DNA of 64,000 bases, taken from Shewanella algae (GTDB taxonomy: Bacteria; Pseudomonadota; Gammaproteobacteria; Enterobacterales; Shewanellaceae). The notes under the pieces are model-generated. The model saw only the letters and a program-made list of their open reading frames with translations, was not told where the DNA came from and ran no database searches. Made by a program: the position numbers and the translations under genes. This document shows, in pieces, positions 52,445 through 61,387 of the stretch. The first letter of the stretch is position 1; each line of letters opens with the position of its first letter. The DNA is taken from contig NZ_CP068230.1 of assembly GCF_009183365.2 (NCBI RefSeq), forward strand, positions 3,687,001 to 3,751,000, in the 5' to 3' direction.

Positions 52445-53539
52445 ATGCTGGCTTTTATCAAAGAAGAAATATCACTGCTTATCGCCTTGATTACCTTGTT
52501 ATTCTTTAAGACAGGTGGCGCTGAGTATCTGGCGGACGGAACTCCGCTCGCCGTTTATATCCCGCTGTCGATATTGCTGCTTGTGGTAGTGATCTGGACC
52601 ATTTTCGGGGTCGTGCGCCATTCAGATATTCTGGCAATTCGACTGGGCGATCCCTATGGCACCCTGATCCTCACCCTGTCGGTGATCTCATTGGAAGTGG
52701 TGATGATCTCCTCTGTGATGCTGACAGGTGACTCCAACCCAACCCTGGCCCGGGACACCATGTTTGCCGTGGTGATGATCATCTCTACCGGCTTGGTGGG
52801 GCTGACACTGCTGCTGGGCGGTTGGCGTTATCATACCCAGCAATTCAATCTCGATGGGGTAAAATCCTACCTGGTCGCCATTATCCCGCTGGCCCTGGTG
52901 TGTCTGGTGCTACCCAACTTTACCGAAGGCGGCAGCATAGGCGGCCTATCGGTTTCCATGTCCTGGATGCTTGGCTTGGTGTCGATAATGCTCTATGGCA
53001 TCTTCCTGATGATCCAAACCAAGAGCCATAGCCACTTTTTTGTTGATGCCGACCATCTGGATGATGAGCACCATCATCATGCCTCCAGCCACTCCAACCT
53101 CTACCACGGAGTGCTGTTGCTCATCTGCCTGGTAACCGTAATGCTGCTGGCCAAGACCCTGGCCATGCCCATCAACTACAGCATTACCACTCTGGGCGCG
53201 CCGGCGAGCCTGGGTGGCTTCCTGGTAGCCTGTATTATTCTGGCGCCGGAAGCCGTAGGGGCCATAAAAGCCGCGCTCAATAATCAGTTGCAAAGAGCGA
53301 TGAATCTCTATTTTGGTTCTGTGCTGGCCACCATAGCCCTGACCGTACCTGCCGTACTTTTGGTGGGCAGTATTGCCGGTGAAGAGGTCAGGCTGGGGCT
53401 CAGTCCCGCAGATATGGTATTGCTGGTGACCACGCTGATGGTTTGTAAGGTGAGTTTCAGCAGTGGCCGCACCCATGCGCTGCACGGGGCGACTCACCTA
53501 GTGTTGTTTGTGGTCTATCTGTTCTTGATGTTTGAGTAA
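52445..53539 (+). CDS. chaA: Calcium/proton (cation) antiporter ChaA
   Basis: 364-residue CaCA-family antiporter with about eleven membrane helices. The two family repeats carry the key acidic motifs: SLEVVMISSVML in the first and ILAPEAVGAIKAALNNQLQRAMN in the second. A His-rich cytoplasmic loop (DDEHHHHASSH) divides the halves, as in E. coli ChaA. It exports Na+/K+/Ca2+ at high pH. Its stop codon directly abuts that of the convergent acetyltransferase gene. Confidence 0.92.
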   Translation: MLAFIKEEISLLIALITLLFFKTGGAEYLADGTPLAVYIPLSILLLVVVIWTIFGVVRHSDILAIRLGDPYGTLILTLSVISLEVVMISSVMLTGDSNPTLARDTMFAVVMIISTGLVGLTLLLGGWRYHTQQFNLDGVKSYLVAIIPLALVCLVLPNFTEGGSIGGLSVSMSWMLGLVSIMLYGIFLMIQTKSHSHFFVDADHLDDEHHHHASSHSNLYHGVLLLICLVTVMLLAKTLAMPINYSITTLGAPASLGGFLVACIILAPEAVGAIKAALNNQLQRAMNLYFGSVLATIALTVPAVLLVGSIAGEEVRLGLSPADMVLLVTTLMVCKVSFSSGRTHALHGATHLVLFVVYLFLMFE

Positions 53540-54073
53540 TCATTCGCGGATGTTGGCCATGAAAAATACATCCACATATTCGCCATCACGGAAGGCATAG
53601 TCCCTCGCCTCGCCCTCAATCACAAAGCCATGGCGTTTGTAGAGCGCTATGGCGGCGTGATTGTCGGTATAAACCGTCAGCTCAAGGCGTCTCACCGCCA
53701 ACCAGTTATGGGCCAAATCCACAGCGGCTGCCAACAGCGTAGAGCCCACGCCGATACCGCGGCACTCTTCACTCACCGCCATCCCCAGATCGGCCACATG
53801 CTTACGTCTGGGGTTGGTTTGTACCTGTAAGGAGAGCTGACCGGCCACCTCCCCTTGCCACTCTGCGACCAGAGAATAGTAACCATCCGGCAGTTCGCCC
53901 AGGCGCTTATACCACTTTTCGAGTGACGGAAAGGGCTGCTGCAAGGTGCCGGCATAACAGCTGGGCTGAGTAAATAGCGCCCGTATTGCCGGAATATCCG
54001 TGTGCTCGCTGTGGCGCACCACCACCTCTTGTTGTGACTGACTCACCTTGGGTTCAAACTCTGTTGCCTGCAC
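53540..54073 (-). CDS. aaaT: L-amino acid N-acetyltransferase (AaaT/YhhY-like)
   Basis: GNAT enzyme, 177 residues. VVVRHSEHTDIPAIRALFTQP, TNPRRKHVADLGMAVSEECRGIGVGSTLL, NWLAVRRLELTVYTDNHAAIALYKRHGF and FRDGEYVDVFFMA match E. coli YhhY (AaaT), which acetylates phenylalanine and methionine. The N-terminus carries about 15 extra residues, so the true start might be further downstream. Confidence 0.8.
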   Translation of the reverse strand: MQATEFEPKVSQSQQEVVVRHSEHTDIPAIRALFTQPSCYAGTLQQPFPSLEKWYKRLGELPDGYYSLVAEWQGEVAGQLSLQVQTNPRRKHVADLGMAVSEECRGIGVGSTLLAAAVDLAHNWLAVRRLELTVYTDNHAAIALYKRHGFVIEGEARDYAFRDGEYVDVFFMANIRE

Positions 54074-54086
54074 TCTGTTGTTCTCC

Positions 54087-55262
54087 TTAACTAAAAGCCG
54101 CCAAGCCTGTCTGGGCCCGCCCCAGGATCAAGGCATGAATATCATGGGTCCCCTCATAGGTATTGACCGCTTCCAGGTTCATCAGATGCCGGATGACATG
54201 AAACTCGTCACTGATACCATTCCCACCGTGAATGTCCCTGGCCTGGCGGGCGATTTCCAGCGCCTTGCCGCAGGAGTTACGCTTGATTAGCGAGATGGCC
54301 TCGATAGCCAAACTGTCCTGATCCAACAAGCGACCGGCCTGCAAGCAGGCAAACAGCGCCGTGGTGATCTCTGTCTGCATGTCCACCAGCTTTTTCTGGA
54401 TCAGCTGATTGGCCGCCAGCGGCCTGCCAAACTGGACTCGGTCCAGACTGTATTGCCGCGCGGCATGCCAGCAAAACTCGGCCGCGCCCAAGGCGCCCCA
54501 GGCGATGCCGTATCTGGCCTTGTTGAGACAGCCAAAGGGCCCCTTGAGCCCCTCGACGTTGGGCAGCAGAGCATCGACACCCACTTCAACCCCGTCCAGC
54601 ACGATTTCGCCGGTTATCGAGGCCCTGAGAGAGAACTTGCCCTCTATCTTGGGCGCCGACAGCCCAGGGGTGCCCTTTTCCACTAAAAAGCCACGAATGA
54701 CCCCATCCAGCTTGGCCCAAACCAGGAAGAGATCGGCAATCGGTGAATTGGTGATCCACATCTTGTTGCCATGGAGCCGATACCCTCCCGGGATGGCTTC
54801 GGCGCGAGTCTTCATGCCGCCGGGATCTGACCCCACATCCGGCTCGGTAAGGCCGAAACAGCCAATCAGCTCCCCCCGTGCCAGCCTTGGCAGGTATTTC
54901 TGTTTCTGCTCTTCACTGCCGTAGGCAAAAATCGGATGCATCACCAAAGAGGACTGCACACTCATGGCCGAGCGATAACCACTGTCGACCCGCTCTATCT
55001 CCCGGGCAATTAGGCCATAGCTGACATAGTTGACCCCGGCGCCGCCATATTCAGTAGGCAAAGTCGCCCCGAGTAACCCCAGAGCACCGAGCTCTGTCAT
55101 GATCTCGGGATCAAAGTATTGCTCGCGATTTGCCTGCAGGATCCTGGGTTGCAACTTGCTTTGGGCATATTCATGCACAGTGTCACGGATCATCCTTTCT
55201 TCCGGCTGCAACAGACTGTCAAACTGCAAGGGATCTTGCCAATCGAAGGGATTACGGGCCAT
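54087..55262 (-). CDS. Acyl-CoA dehydrogenase, glutaryl-CoA dehydrogenase type
   Basis: 391-residue flavoprotein. It has the ACAD signatures CFGLTEPDVGSDPGGM and GGNGISDEF, with the catalytic Glu in NTYEGTHDIHALILGRAQTG, a C-terminus characteristic of glutaryl-CoA dehydrogenases, which oxidise and decarboxylate glutaryl-CoA to crotonyl-CoA in lysine/tryptophan breakdown. Partner genes of that pathway are not in the window. The aaaT gene follows 13 bp downstream on the same strand. Confidence 0.9.
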   Translation of the reverse strand: MARNPFDWQDPLQFDSLLQPEERMIRDTVHEYAQSKLQPRILQANREQYFDPEIMTELGALGLLGATLPTEYGGAGVNYVSYGLIAREIERVDSGYRSAMSVQSSLVMHPIFAYGSEEQKQKYLPRLARGELIGCFGLTEPDVGSDPGGMKTRAEAIPGGYRLHGNKMWITNSPIADLFLVWAKLDGVIRGFLVEKGTPGLSAPKIEGKFSLRASITGEIVLDGVEVGVDALLPNVEGLKGPFGCLNKARYGIAWGALGAAEFCWHAARQYSLDRVQFGRPLAANQLIQKKLVDMQTEITTALFACLQAGRLLDQDSLAIEAISLIKRNSCGKALEIARQARDIHGGNGISDEFHVIRHLMNLEAVNTYEGTHDIHALILGRAQTGLAAFS

Positions 55263-55463
55263 AGCTTTGTCCTTTTTTTCAGCTGATTTTCATCATGCTA
55301 CCTCAGTCCCGGATGTCTGCCCAGAGCTGAAACCTCTGCCAAACAAAGATTACGTCTGTATCAAATTGCAACCTTTACGAAAGAAATCTCTGAATTTGCG
55401 CCGGACAAATGCTAATCTTCTGCACAATCTTGGTCATAGTTATTACTGATATTTCCGGTATTC

Positions 55464-56336
55464 ATGTCTGTACGGCTCTGTTTATTCATTATCAGCCTCT
55501 TTTCTCTCAGCGCCTGGGCCCATCCCTATTGCGAGGAGAGAGAGTGCATACCTGTTGGTGAATGGGATCTTGGACTGGCTTTGGGTTACGGCCAAAAGAG
55601 CAACCCCTTGCGCCATCAGGACGATATTCCCCTCTATGTGATCCCCAGTATTGCCTACTATGGTGAGAACTGGTTTTTTGACAACGGTAATCTGGGACTG
55701 ACCCTGGCGGAGTCGGAAAACTACACCATCAACCTGGTGACGGCTTACAGCAGAGAGCGGGCTTTTTTCTACCGCTGGGATCCCAGCAATGTGTTTACCT
55801 TCAGTGGCGGATCTCAAGTCTCCATTACCCCGGAGAGCCGCGCCGCGCCGGTAATGTTAATGCAAAGCAGTGAACCACCAAAAGTTTTTAACGAATTGGA
55901 GGACAGGCACTTTACATTTCTTGGCGGAGCCGAGGCTTTTATTTACACTCGATACGGTATACTGAATCTTTCGCTTACACATGATATGTTCAATGTTCAC
56001 CGGGGCACTGAAGCCAAAGCCAGATGGTTATATCATCTGACATTGGAACGCTGGAAACTGGAGTTTGCCCTGAACATAGAATGGAAGAGTAAAGAAATAG
56101 TCGACTATTACTTTGGCGTAAGACCAAGCGAGAATGCCTATTGGAGTCAGGCGTACCAGGGGAGTTCAGGCTTTAACCGCGGACTGGAGTTTACCGGTCG
56201 CTATAGCCTCAACGAGGACTGGGATCTTGTATTAGGACTGCGTTATACCCAACTTGCCGATGAAATAGCCAAGAGCCCTCTGCTGGATGAAGATGATGTC
56301 AGAGCTTTTTTCATTGGTGCTGCCTATAGGTTTTAA
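55464..56336 (+). CDS. MipA/OmpV family outer-membrane protein
   Basis: 290 residues with a cleavable signal peptide (LCLFIISLFSLSAWA) and a beta-barrel ending in AAYRF, the terminal aromatic typical of outer-membrane proteins. EWDLGLALGYG, IPLYVIPSIAYYGENWFFDNG and SLNEDWDLVLGLRYTQL are MipA/OmpV landmarks. Family members respond to envelope stress and antibiotics in other bacteria. It is followed six bases later by the DUF3019 gene and then a two-component system, suggesting one operon. Confidence 0.9.
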   Translation: MSVRLCLFIISLFSLSAWAHPYCEERECIPVGEWDLGLALGYGQKSNPLRHQDDIPLYVIPSIAYYGENWFFDNGNLGLTLAESENYTINLVTAYSRERAFFYRWDPSNVFTFSGGSQVSITPESRAAPVMLMQSSEPPKVFNELEDRHFTFLGGAEAFIYTRYGILNLSLTHDMFNVHRGTEAKARWLYHLTLERWKLEFALNIEWKSKEIVDYYFGVRPSENAYWSQAYQGSSGFNRGLEFTGRYSLNEDWDLVLGLRYTQLADEIAKSPLLDEDDVRAFFIGAAYRF

Positions 56337-56342
56337 AACAAG

Positions 56343-56762
56343 GTGCGCTTAGCAAAAGGCTGGTGTTGGCTGTTCCCGCTGCTGATGTTGTCAATGATAT
56401 TTGCAGCCAAGGTACAGGCCGAACCAGATAATAATAATCAAGAAGCCAAGCTGGCTATCACACCACAGCTCTGTATTCTCAAGAGTGAAGAGGACACCTG
56501 TTCGCTTGACGTCAGTTTAAGCTGGAGTAATACAAACGGTGCGGTTTGTATCCTTTCTGATTACGAAGGGTTACAACGTTGGTGCAGTGAAACTGAAGAT
56601 GTGCACAGCCTCACATTCCGACTCACAACCAGTGAGGACATTCACTTTGTCATGGTAGATAAAGACACATGGCAAACCTTAGCCGGCGTTTACTTTAGAA
56701 CTACGCCCGTGTCTGACACCAGCGTCAGGCGAAGATATCGTAACCCTTGGAGTTTATTCTGA
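56343..56762 (+). CDS. DUF3019 family secreted protein
   Basis: 139 residues from a GTG start, with a signal peptide (WCWLFPLLMLSMIFAAKVQA) and a small periplasmic domain with paired cysteines (TPQLCILKSEEDTCSLDV, AVCILSDYEGLQRWC) that likely form disulfides. DUF3019 genes regularly accompany MipA and a response regulator. The stop overlaps the response regulator start by one base. Confidence 0.85.
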   Translation: MRLAKGWCWLFPLLMLSMIFAAKVQAEPDNNNQEAKLAITPQLCILKSEEDTCSLDVSLSWSNTNGAVCILSDYEGLQRWCSETEDVHSLTFRLTTSEDIHFVMVDKDTWQTLAGVYFRTTPVSDTSVRRRYRNPWSLF

Positions 56763-57475
56763 TGACCTCAGCGCAATCGACTCACCGAGTTTTATTGGTG
56801 GAAGACGACATTCGTCTTGTCAACCTTATTGTGGATTATCTCAAGTCCCATGGCATGCATGTAGAAGTTGAGCGCCGCGGTGACACAGTACTGACCAGAC
56901 TGCTTAACTACAAACCGGACATTATCCTGTTGGACATCATGCTGCCGGGGATGGATGGACTGACATTATGTGAAAAGCTGCCGGATTACTTTGCCGGCCC
57001 TATCCTGCTGATGAGCGCACTTGGCTCCAACGAAGATCAAATCAAAGGCCTGGAACTGGGCGCCGATGACTATGTGGTTAAACCGGTTGACCCGGCACTC
57101 TTGGTCGCGCGGATCAACAATCTGCTGAGACGTCATACCAAGCCACCTATGGCAGAATCCCACTGCCTGAGCTTTGGCAAGCTGAGCATAGATCCTCACA
57201 CCCAGGCGATTCGTTTGGGCGAGAAAGAGGTGGATCTCACCAGTCACGAATTTGAACTCCTGTGGCTGCTGGCATCCCAGGCCGGCCAGGTGCTGAGCCG
57301 CCAGTATATCTACCAATGCTTGCTGAATATCGATTTCGACGGCAAGGATCGCAAGATAGACGTGCGCATTTCCCGCCTGCGCAAGAAGCTGGGCGATAAC
57401 ATAGAAACACCGTTCAGGATCAAGACGGTCTGGGGCCAGGGATATCTATTTGCTCCCGAGGCCTGGAACAGCTAA
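56762..57475 (+). CDS. OmpR/RstA-type response regulator
   Basis: 237 residues: receiver domain with the acidic pair in LLVEDDIRL, phospho-acceptor Asp58 in LLDIMLPGMDG and the conserved Lys in VVKPVDP, then a winged-helix DNA-binding domain ending in VWGQGYLF. The ATG at 56762 overlaps the DUF3019 stop. It pairs with the kinase just downstream and most likely controls the mipA operon. Confidence 0.93.
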   Translation: MTSAQSTHRVLLVEDDIRLVNLIVDYLKSHGMHVEVERRGDTVLTRLLNYKPDIILLDIMLPGMDGLTLCEKLPDYFAGPILLMSALGSNEDQIKGLELGADDYVVKPVDPALLVARINNLLRRHTKPPMAESHCLSFGKLSIDPHTQAIRLGEKEVDLTSHEFELLWLLASQAGQVLSRQYIYQCLLNIDFDGKDRKIDVRISRLRKKLGDNIETPFRIKTVWGQGYLFAPEAWNS

Positions 57476-57494
57476 TCCTCTTTTAGGTTACCGC

Positions 57495-58772
57495 GTGAAA
57501 CGCCTCTTCATCAGTTTGTACCTGCTGATCAGCCTGAGTTTTCTCGGGCTGGGATGGACCCTCGACGCCCTCTGGCAGCAACACGATGACGAGGCGGAAC
57601 TGTTGGCCGATGCGCCTTTGATGGCGATGGCGGCCATGCTGAAGCCCATGCCCCCAGAGCAGCGGCAACAGGCGATTGCCGCCGCCAATGTCAATGCCAC
57701 TTACCCGCTGCGTCTGTTCAGTGCCGACAAGATCACCCTGGCAGACGATGGCGAATTGGCTCCCGGTGAAGTCTTCACCACCCTGACCAACTCTGGCAAG
57801 CAGATGCAGTTTATCCGTCTGGATCAACAGGTGCTGATGACAGGCCCAATAGATACAGACCCCAGAGCCAGTCTGCGCGGCCTGTTCACCCTGTTCTTCT
57901 ATCTATCTCTGGCCGGGGTTGCCCTGGTTTGGGTCTGGCCGCTATCACGGGATCTCAAAGTGCTGAAACAAGCCACCCAGGCACTTGGTCAGGCCAAATG
58001 GGATACCCGTATCAAGCTGTCACCCCGTTCTCAGGTAAAACCCCTGGCGCACACCTTCAATGAGATGGCGAGGCATATCGGTGCTCTTATCGACAACCAG
58101 CGCCACCTGGCCAATGCTGTCTCCCACGAGATCCGCACTCCGCTGGCCAGGCTCAAGTTTGCCCTGGCGCTGATCCCCAACTATTGCCGTGAAGGCGCCG
58201 ATGAAGCGGCCAGAGCCGACTTTATTGCCGGCATGACAGAAGATGTCAAAGAGATGGAATCCTTGCTGCAGGAGATGCTCACCTACGCCAGCCTGGAGTC
58301 GGCCCAAACAGGGCTGAGACAGGAGAGCTGCGATCTCACCGCCCTCTGCCGCCAAGTGATAGACAGACTGCAGAGCCTGAGCCCTATTCCGATAACCCTG
58401 GATAGCTCCGTCGCCAAACTGCCCTTCACCTGTGAACCGGCCTTGATTGAAAGAGCACTGCAAAACCTGCTCACCAACGCCCAGCGCTTTGCCGAAAGCC
58501 AAATCCTGGTGACTCTGAATGAAGAAAAAGACAGGGTAACTATCGAGGTTAAAGACGATGGTGAAGGGATCCCAGAAGAGGAACAGCACAAGATTTTCGA
58601 GCCTTTTGTCCGCAGCGATACCTCACGTAACAGCAATAAAGGCTTTGGGCTGGGGCTGGCAATTATCAAGCGCATAGTCGAGCGCCATCACGGCGAAATC
58701 CTGCTGTTCAGCTGCCCCGGGGAAACCCGTTTTTGCATCAGCCTGCCCAAGCGGGAATTCAATCGAGACTGA
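57495..58772 (+). CDS. Sensor histidine kinase, RstB-like
   Basis: 425 residues from a GTG at 57495. Two membrane helices (about 4-24 and 138-160) bracket a short periplasmic sensor; a HAMP linker leads to the dimerisation box AVSHEIRTPLARLKF with phospho-His211, then N box NLLTNAQRF, DDGEGIPEEEQ, FEPFVRSD and GFGLGLAIIKR. The frame is open upstream to 57450 inside the regulator gene. Its end overlaps the convergent DUF1289 gene by 14 bases. Confidence 0.92.
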   Translation: MKRLFISLYLLISLSFLGLGWTLDALWQQHDDEAELLADAPLMAMAAMLKPMPPEQRQQAIAAANVNATYPLRLFSADKITLADDGELAPGEVFTTLTNSGKQMQFIRLDQQVLMTGPIDTDPRASLRGLFTLFFYLSLAGVALVWVWPLSRDLKVLKQATQALGQAKWDTRIKLSPRSQVKPLAHTFNEMARHIGALIDNQRHLANAVSHEIRTPLARLKFALALIPNYCREGADEAARADFIAGMTEDVKEMESLLQEMLTYASLESAQTGLRQESCDLTALCRQVIDRLQSLSPIPITLDSSVAKLPFTCEPALIERALQNLLTNAQRFAESQILVTLNEEKDRVTIEVKDDGEGIPEEEQHKIFEPFVRSDTSRNSNKGFGLGLAIIKRIVERHHGEILLFSCPGETRFCISLPKREFNRD

Positions 58773-59070
58773 AATCACTGAAGTCCAGAGGTTCGTCTTC
58801 GTCGCCTTTGGCATCAAAGTCCAGGCTGTGATTCAACTGCAACTCTTCCTCCTTGAGCTGTTCCCTGCGCGCCTTTATCTGCGCCAGTTGCCAGCGCCTT
58901 TTGCGCGCCTTGCACAGGCGAATGACATCCAACTTACGAGCATCGGAAAAGTTGAGCCAATCGAACCTCTCTTCGCGGTTCCGAAAACAACCTTTGCAAT
59001 AGCCCTTGGCATCTGTCTGGCAGACACCGATACAGGGGCTGGGGATATCAAAAAAGACCAGTTGTTCCAT
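58759..59070 (-). CDS. DUF1289 family protein
   Basis: 103 residues from the ATG at 59070, starting MEQLVFFDIPSPCIGVC. The four-cysteine motif CIGVC...GYCKGCFRN followed by EERFDW defines DUF1289, probably a small metal-binding unit. An acidic tail (DAKGDEDEPLDFSDF) ends the protein. Upstream in-frame ATGs exist, at 59118 for example, but family members begin near MEQLVFF. Confidence 0.82.
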   Translation of the reverse strand: MEQLVFFDIPSPCIGVCQTDAKGYCKGCFRNREERFDWLNFSDARKLDVIRLCKARKRRWQLAQIKARREQLKEEELQLNHSLDFDAKGDEDEPLDFSDFSLD

Positions 59071-59218
59071 AGGGGCGTAAATGCAGGCTCTCTGACGGCT
59101 GAACCTTAGGTATATCATCTCATTCTTAAAAAGGCGATTTTTTATCCACTTCTTGCACTGACGGCCGCTTTGGCACAAAGTCACAGGGTAAGGTATATCC
59201 CTTCACGGAGGACAAGCG

Positions 59219-59746
59219 ATGAAATTCAGGACACTCTTGCTGCTGTTACCCCTGCTGCTGACAGCCTGCGCCCAGCAGCCGAAACAAGACTACGACCCAG
59301 GATACAGCTTCGCCAAGCTACAAAAGTTCACCCCCCTGCCGATTTCCAGCAGTGATGATCCCCTGAGCGCCGAGCGGATCAATCAGGCGATTGTCGACAC
59401 GCTGAAAAGCAAACAATTTATCGAAGTCACCGAGTCAGCGGACTTCAAGGTTTCCTTTGCCTTTCGCACTACAGATAAGCCGAAAGACAAGGGCCTCTCC
59501 ATCGGCCTTGGCAGCGGCACCTGGGGATCTGGCGGTGGCATAGGCGTGGGCACCAGTGTGGGTGTGCCTCTGGGAGCCGATGCCAAACTCCAGACCATAC
59601 AAATCGATATCATAGAGGCCACCAGCAACCGCCTCATCTGGCGCGGCAGCGATCAGTTCAGCTTCAGCGATGGCGGCGAAGGTAAGGCTCAGGCAACCCG
59701 GGAAACCGTGATGCGGATCCTGAGCCAGTTTCCGCCTCAACCGTGA
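59219..59746 (+). CDS. DUF4136 family lipoprotein
   Basis: 175 residues with the lipobox LLTAC (Cys17). The DUF4136 pattern follows: YDPGYSFAKLQKFTPL, a helix AERINQAIVDTLKSKQF, then strands with a glycine-rich turn (GLGSGTWGSGGGIGVGTSVGV) and RLIWRGSDQF. Located in the envelope; function unknown. It overlaps the convergent ATPase gene by ten bases. Confidence 0.88.
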   Translation: MKFRTLLLLLPLLLTACAQQPKQDYDPGYSFAKLQKFTPLPISSSDDPLSAERINQAIVDTLKSKQFIEVTESADFKVSFAFRTTDKPKDKGLSIGLGSGTWGSGGGIGVGTSVGVPLGADAKLQTIQIDIIEATSNRLIWRGSDQFSFSDGGEGKAQATRETVMRILSQFPPQP

Positions 59747-61203
59747 GCCATCACAGTGCGGCCGTTGGCCCATTGACGCAGGGCATTGAGCTTTTCGGCC
59801 ATCACCACAGATAAGGGGCGGGTCCGACTCAGGGCATCGAGCAGCCAGGCCTGGTTGGCCTCCTGCCCAGCTGCCCTCGCGGCATAACGGGCGGAAATAA
59901 CCGCCTGCTCTATCTCGGCGCCGGAGAAACCTTCACTGGCGCTTGCCAGACTCGCCAATTCCAGCGCGGCTGGATCGATATTGCGCTTGCGGCAGTGGAT
60001 ACGGAAGATCTCCTCCCGGGTGGAGCTGTCCGGCAGGTCGACAAAAAATATCTCATCCAGGCGTCCCTTACGCAGCAGCTCGGGGGGCAGCGCGCTGATA
60101 TCGTTGGCGGTCGCCACCATAAAGACTTCGGACTTGCGCTCTGCCATCCAGGTCAGCAGGGTGCCGAGGATCCGCTTCGAGGTGCCTTCATCGCTGTTAC
60201 TGCTGCCCAGCCCCTTTTCAATTTCATCTATCCAGAGCACGCAGGGCGCCATCAATTCGGCCATCTCCAGCGCTTTCTTGAGGTTGCGTTCCGTCTCGCC
60301 TATGTACTTATTGTAGAGTCCGGCCATATCCAGGCGCAGCAAAGGCCGCTGCCAGATCCCGGCCACCGCCTTGGCCGCCAGGCTCTTGCCGCTACCCTGC
60401 ACCCCGAGCAGCATCACTCCCTTGGGCGTATCGAATGATTGCGCATCGCTGCCAAGGCGCCTGTGGTTCAGCCACTCCTTGAGTCTGGAAAGCCCGGCAA
60501 CATCGGCAAAGTCACAGGTGTCGTACTCAAATTGCAGCACACCTTCCATATCCAAAAGCTCAAACTTGGCCTTGTTGACCACGGGAATATCCGAGTGACA
60601 CAAGGCACCATCATCCCAGATGGCCTTACGGGCAAGACGGCGGGCATCGGCATGGCTCAGACCGCGAAGATTACCGGCAAGCAGTGGGATCACGGCTTCA
60701 TCGAGACGATTCAATACCCCTTTGGCTCGGGCCAGGCGCGCTTCCTCTATAATGAGGTTTTCCAACTGGGCCTGCCCTGGCATGGAGAGGGAGAAATGAG
60801 CGCAGTATCGGCTCAGTTCAGGGGGCACATCAAAGGCGTGGCTGACCATCACCAGGGTGTGCTGCAAGGTTTCGTGCTCAAGGGCAATCTCCTTGATCAT
60901 TCTCACGTTACGCGGCGCATCGACCACATAGGGGTGAAAGTCACAGAGCACATAGATCCCCTGCTGCTGGCTGGCCTTGATGTGCGCCAGAATATCGGTC
61001 GGTTCGGCATTGAATTTCTGCACCCCGACTTCCCTGTCCAGCCGCTTGAGCCCCTGGGTAACACTCCAGCCATACAGGGGCCGCATCAGCACACCGGCCA
61101 CTCGTTTGAGCAGCTCTAGTACCCTGGGCTCCTCATACGTTTCAATTATCACCAAGGGCGTACCGCCCCTGAGCACCCCGGTTAAGTCTTTGACATCCTG
61201 CAT
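59737..61203 (-). CDS. Ycf46-like AAA+ ATPase
   Basis: 488 residues from the ATG at 61203, with GGAAG upstream. The N-terminal degenerate domain (TGVLRGGTPLVIIETYEEPR, HPYVVD) and the C-terminal AAA+ domain with Walker A GVQGSGKS, Walker B CVLWIDEIEKGL, sensor 1 VATAND and arginine finger region RKGRLDEIFFVDLP match the cyanobacterial/plastid Ycf46 type. The biological role is poorly known; links to CO2 and nutrient responses exist in cyanobacteria. Confidence 0.88.
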   Translation of the reverse strand: MQDVKDLTGVLRGGTPLVIIETYEEPRVLELLKRVAGVLMRPLYGWSVTQGLKRLDREVGVQKFNAEPTDILAHIKASQQQGIYVLCDFHPYVVDAPRNVRMIKEIALEHETLQHTLVMVSHAFDVPPELSRYCAHFSLSMPGQAQLENLIIEEARLARAKGVLNRLDEAVIPLLAGNLRGLSHADARRLARKAIWDDGALCHSDIPVVNKAKFELLDMEGVLQFEYDTCDFADVAGLSRLKEWLNHRRLGSDAQSFDTPKGVMLLGVQGSGKSLAAKAVAGIWQRPLLRLDMAGLYNKYIGETERNLKKALEMAELMAPCVLWIDEIEKGLGSSNSDEGTSKRILGTLLTWMAERKSEVFMVATANDISALPPELLRKGRLDEIFFVDLPDSSTREEIFRIHCRKRNIDPAALELASLASASEGFSGAEIEQAVISARYAARAAGQEANQAWLLDALSRTRPLSVVMAEKLNALRQWANGRTVMAHG

Positions 61204-61387
61204 TCTGGCTTCCCGCACGATAATAGCGGACTTAAGAATAACAAAGTTTCAACATCCGCCACAGCAGCGCAAGCAGTGATCCAGCGCACAATTTATCAAG
61301 CCTTCCGCCCAAGCCGATTGCCAAAGGGTAAACTAGCAAAAAAATCCGCTGCCACAGGCAGCTACAATAACCAAAGGTACCCACACT

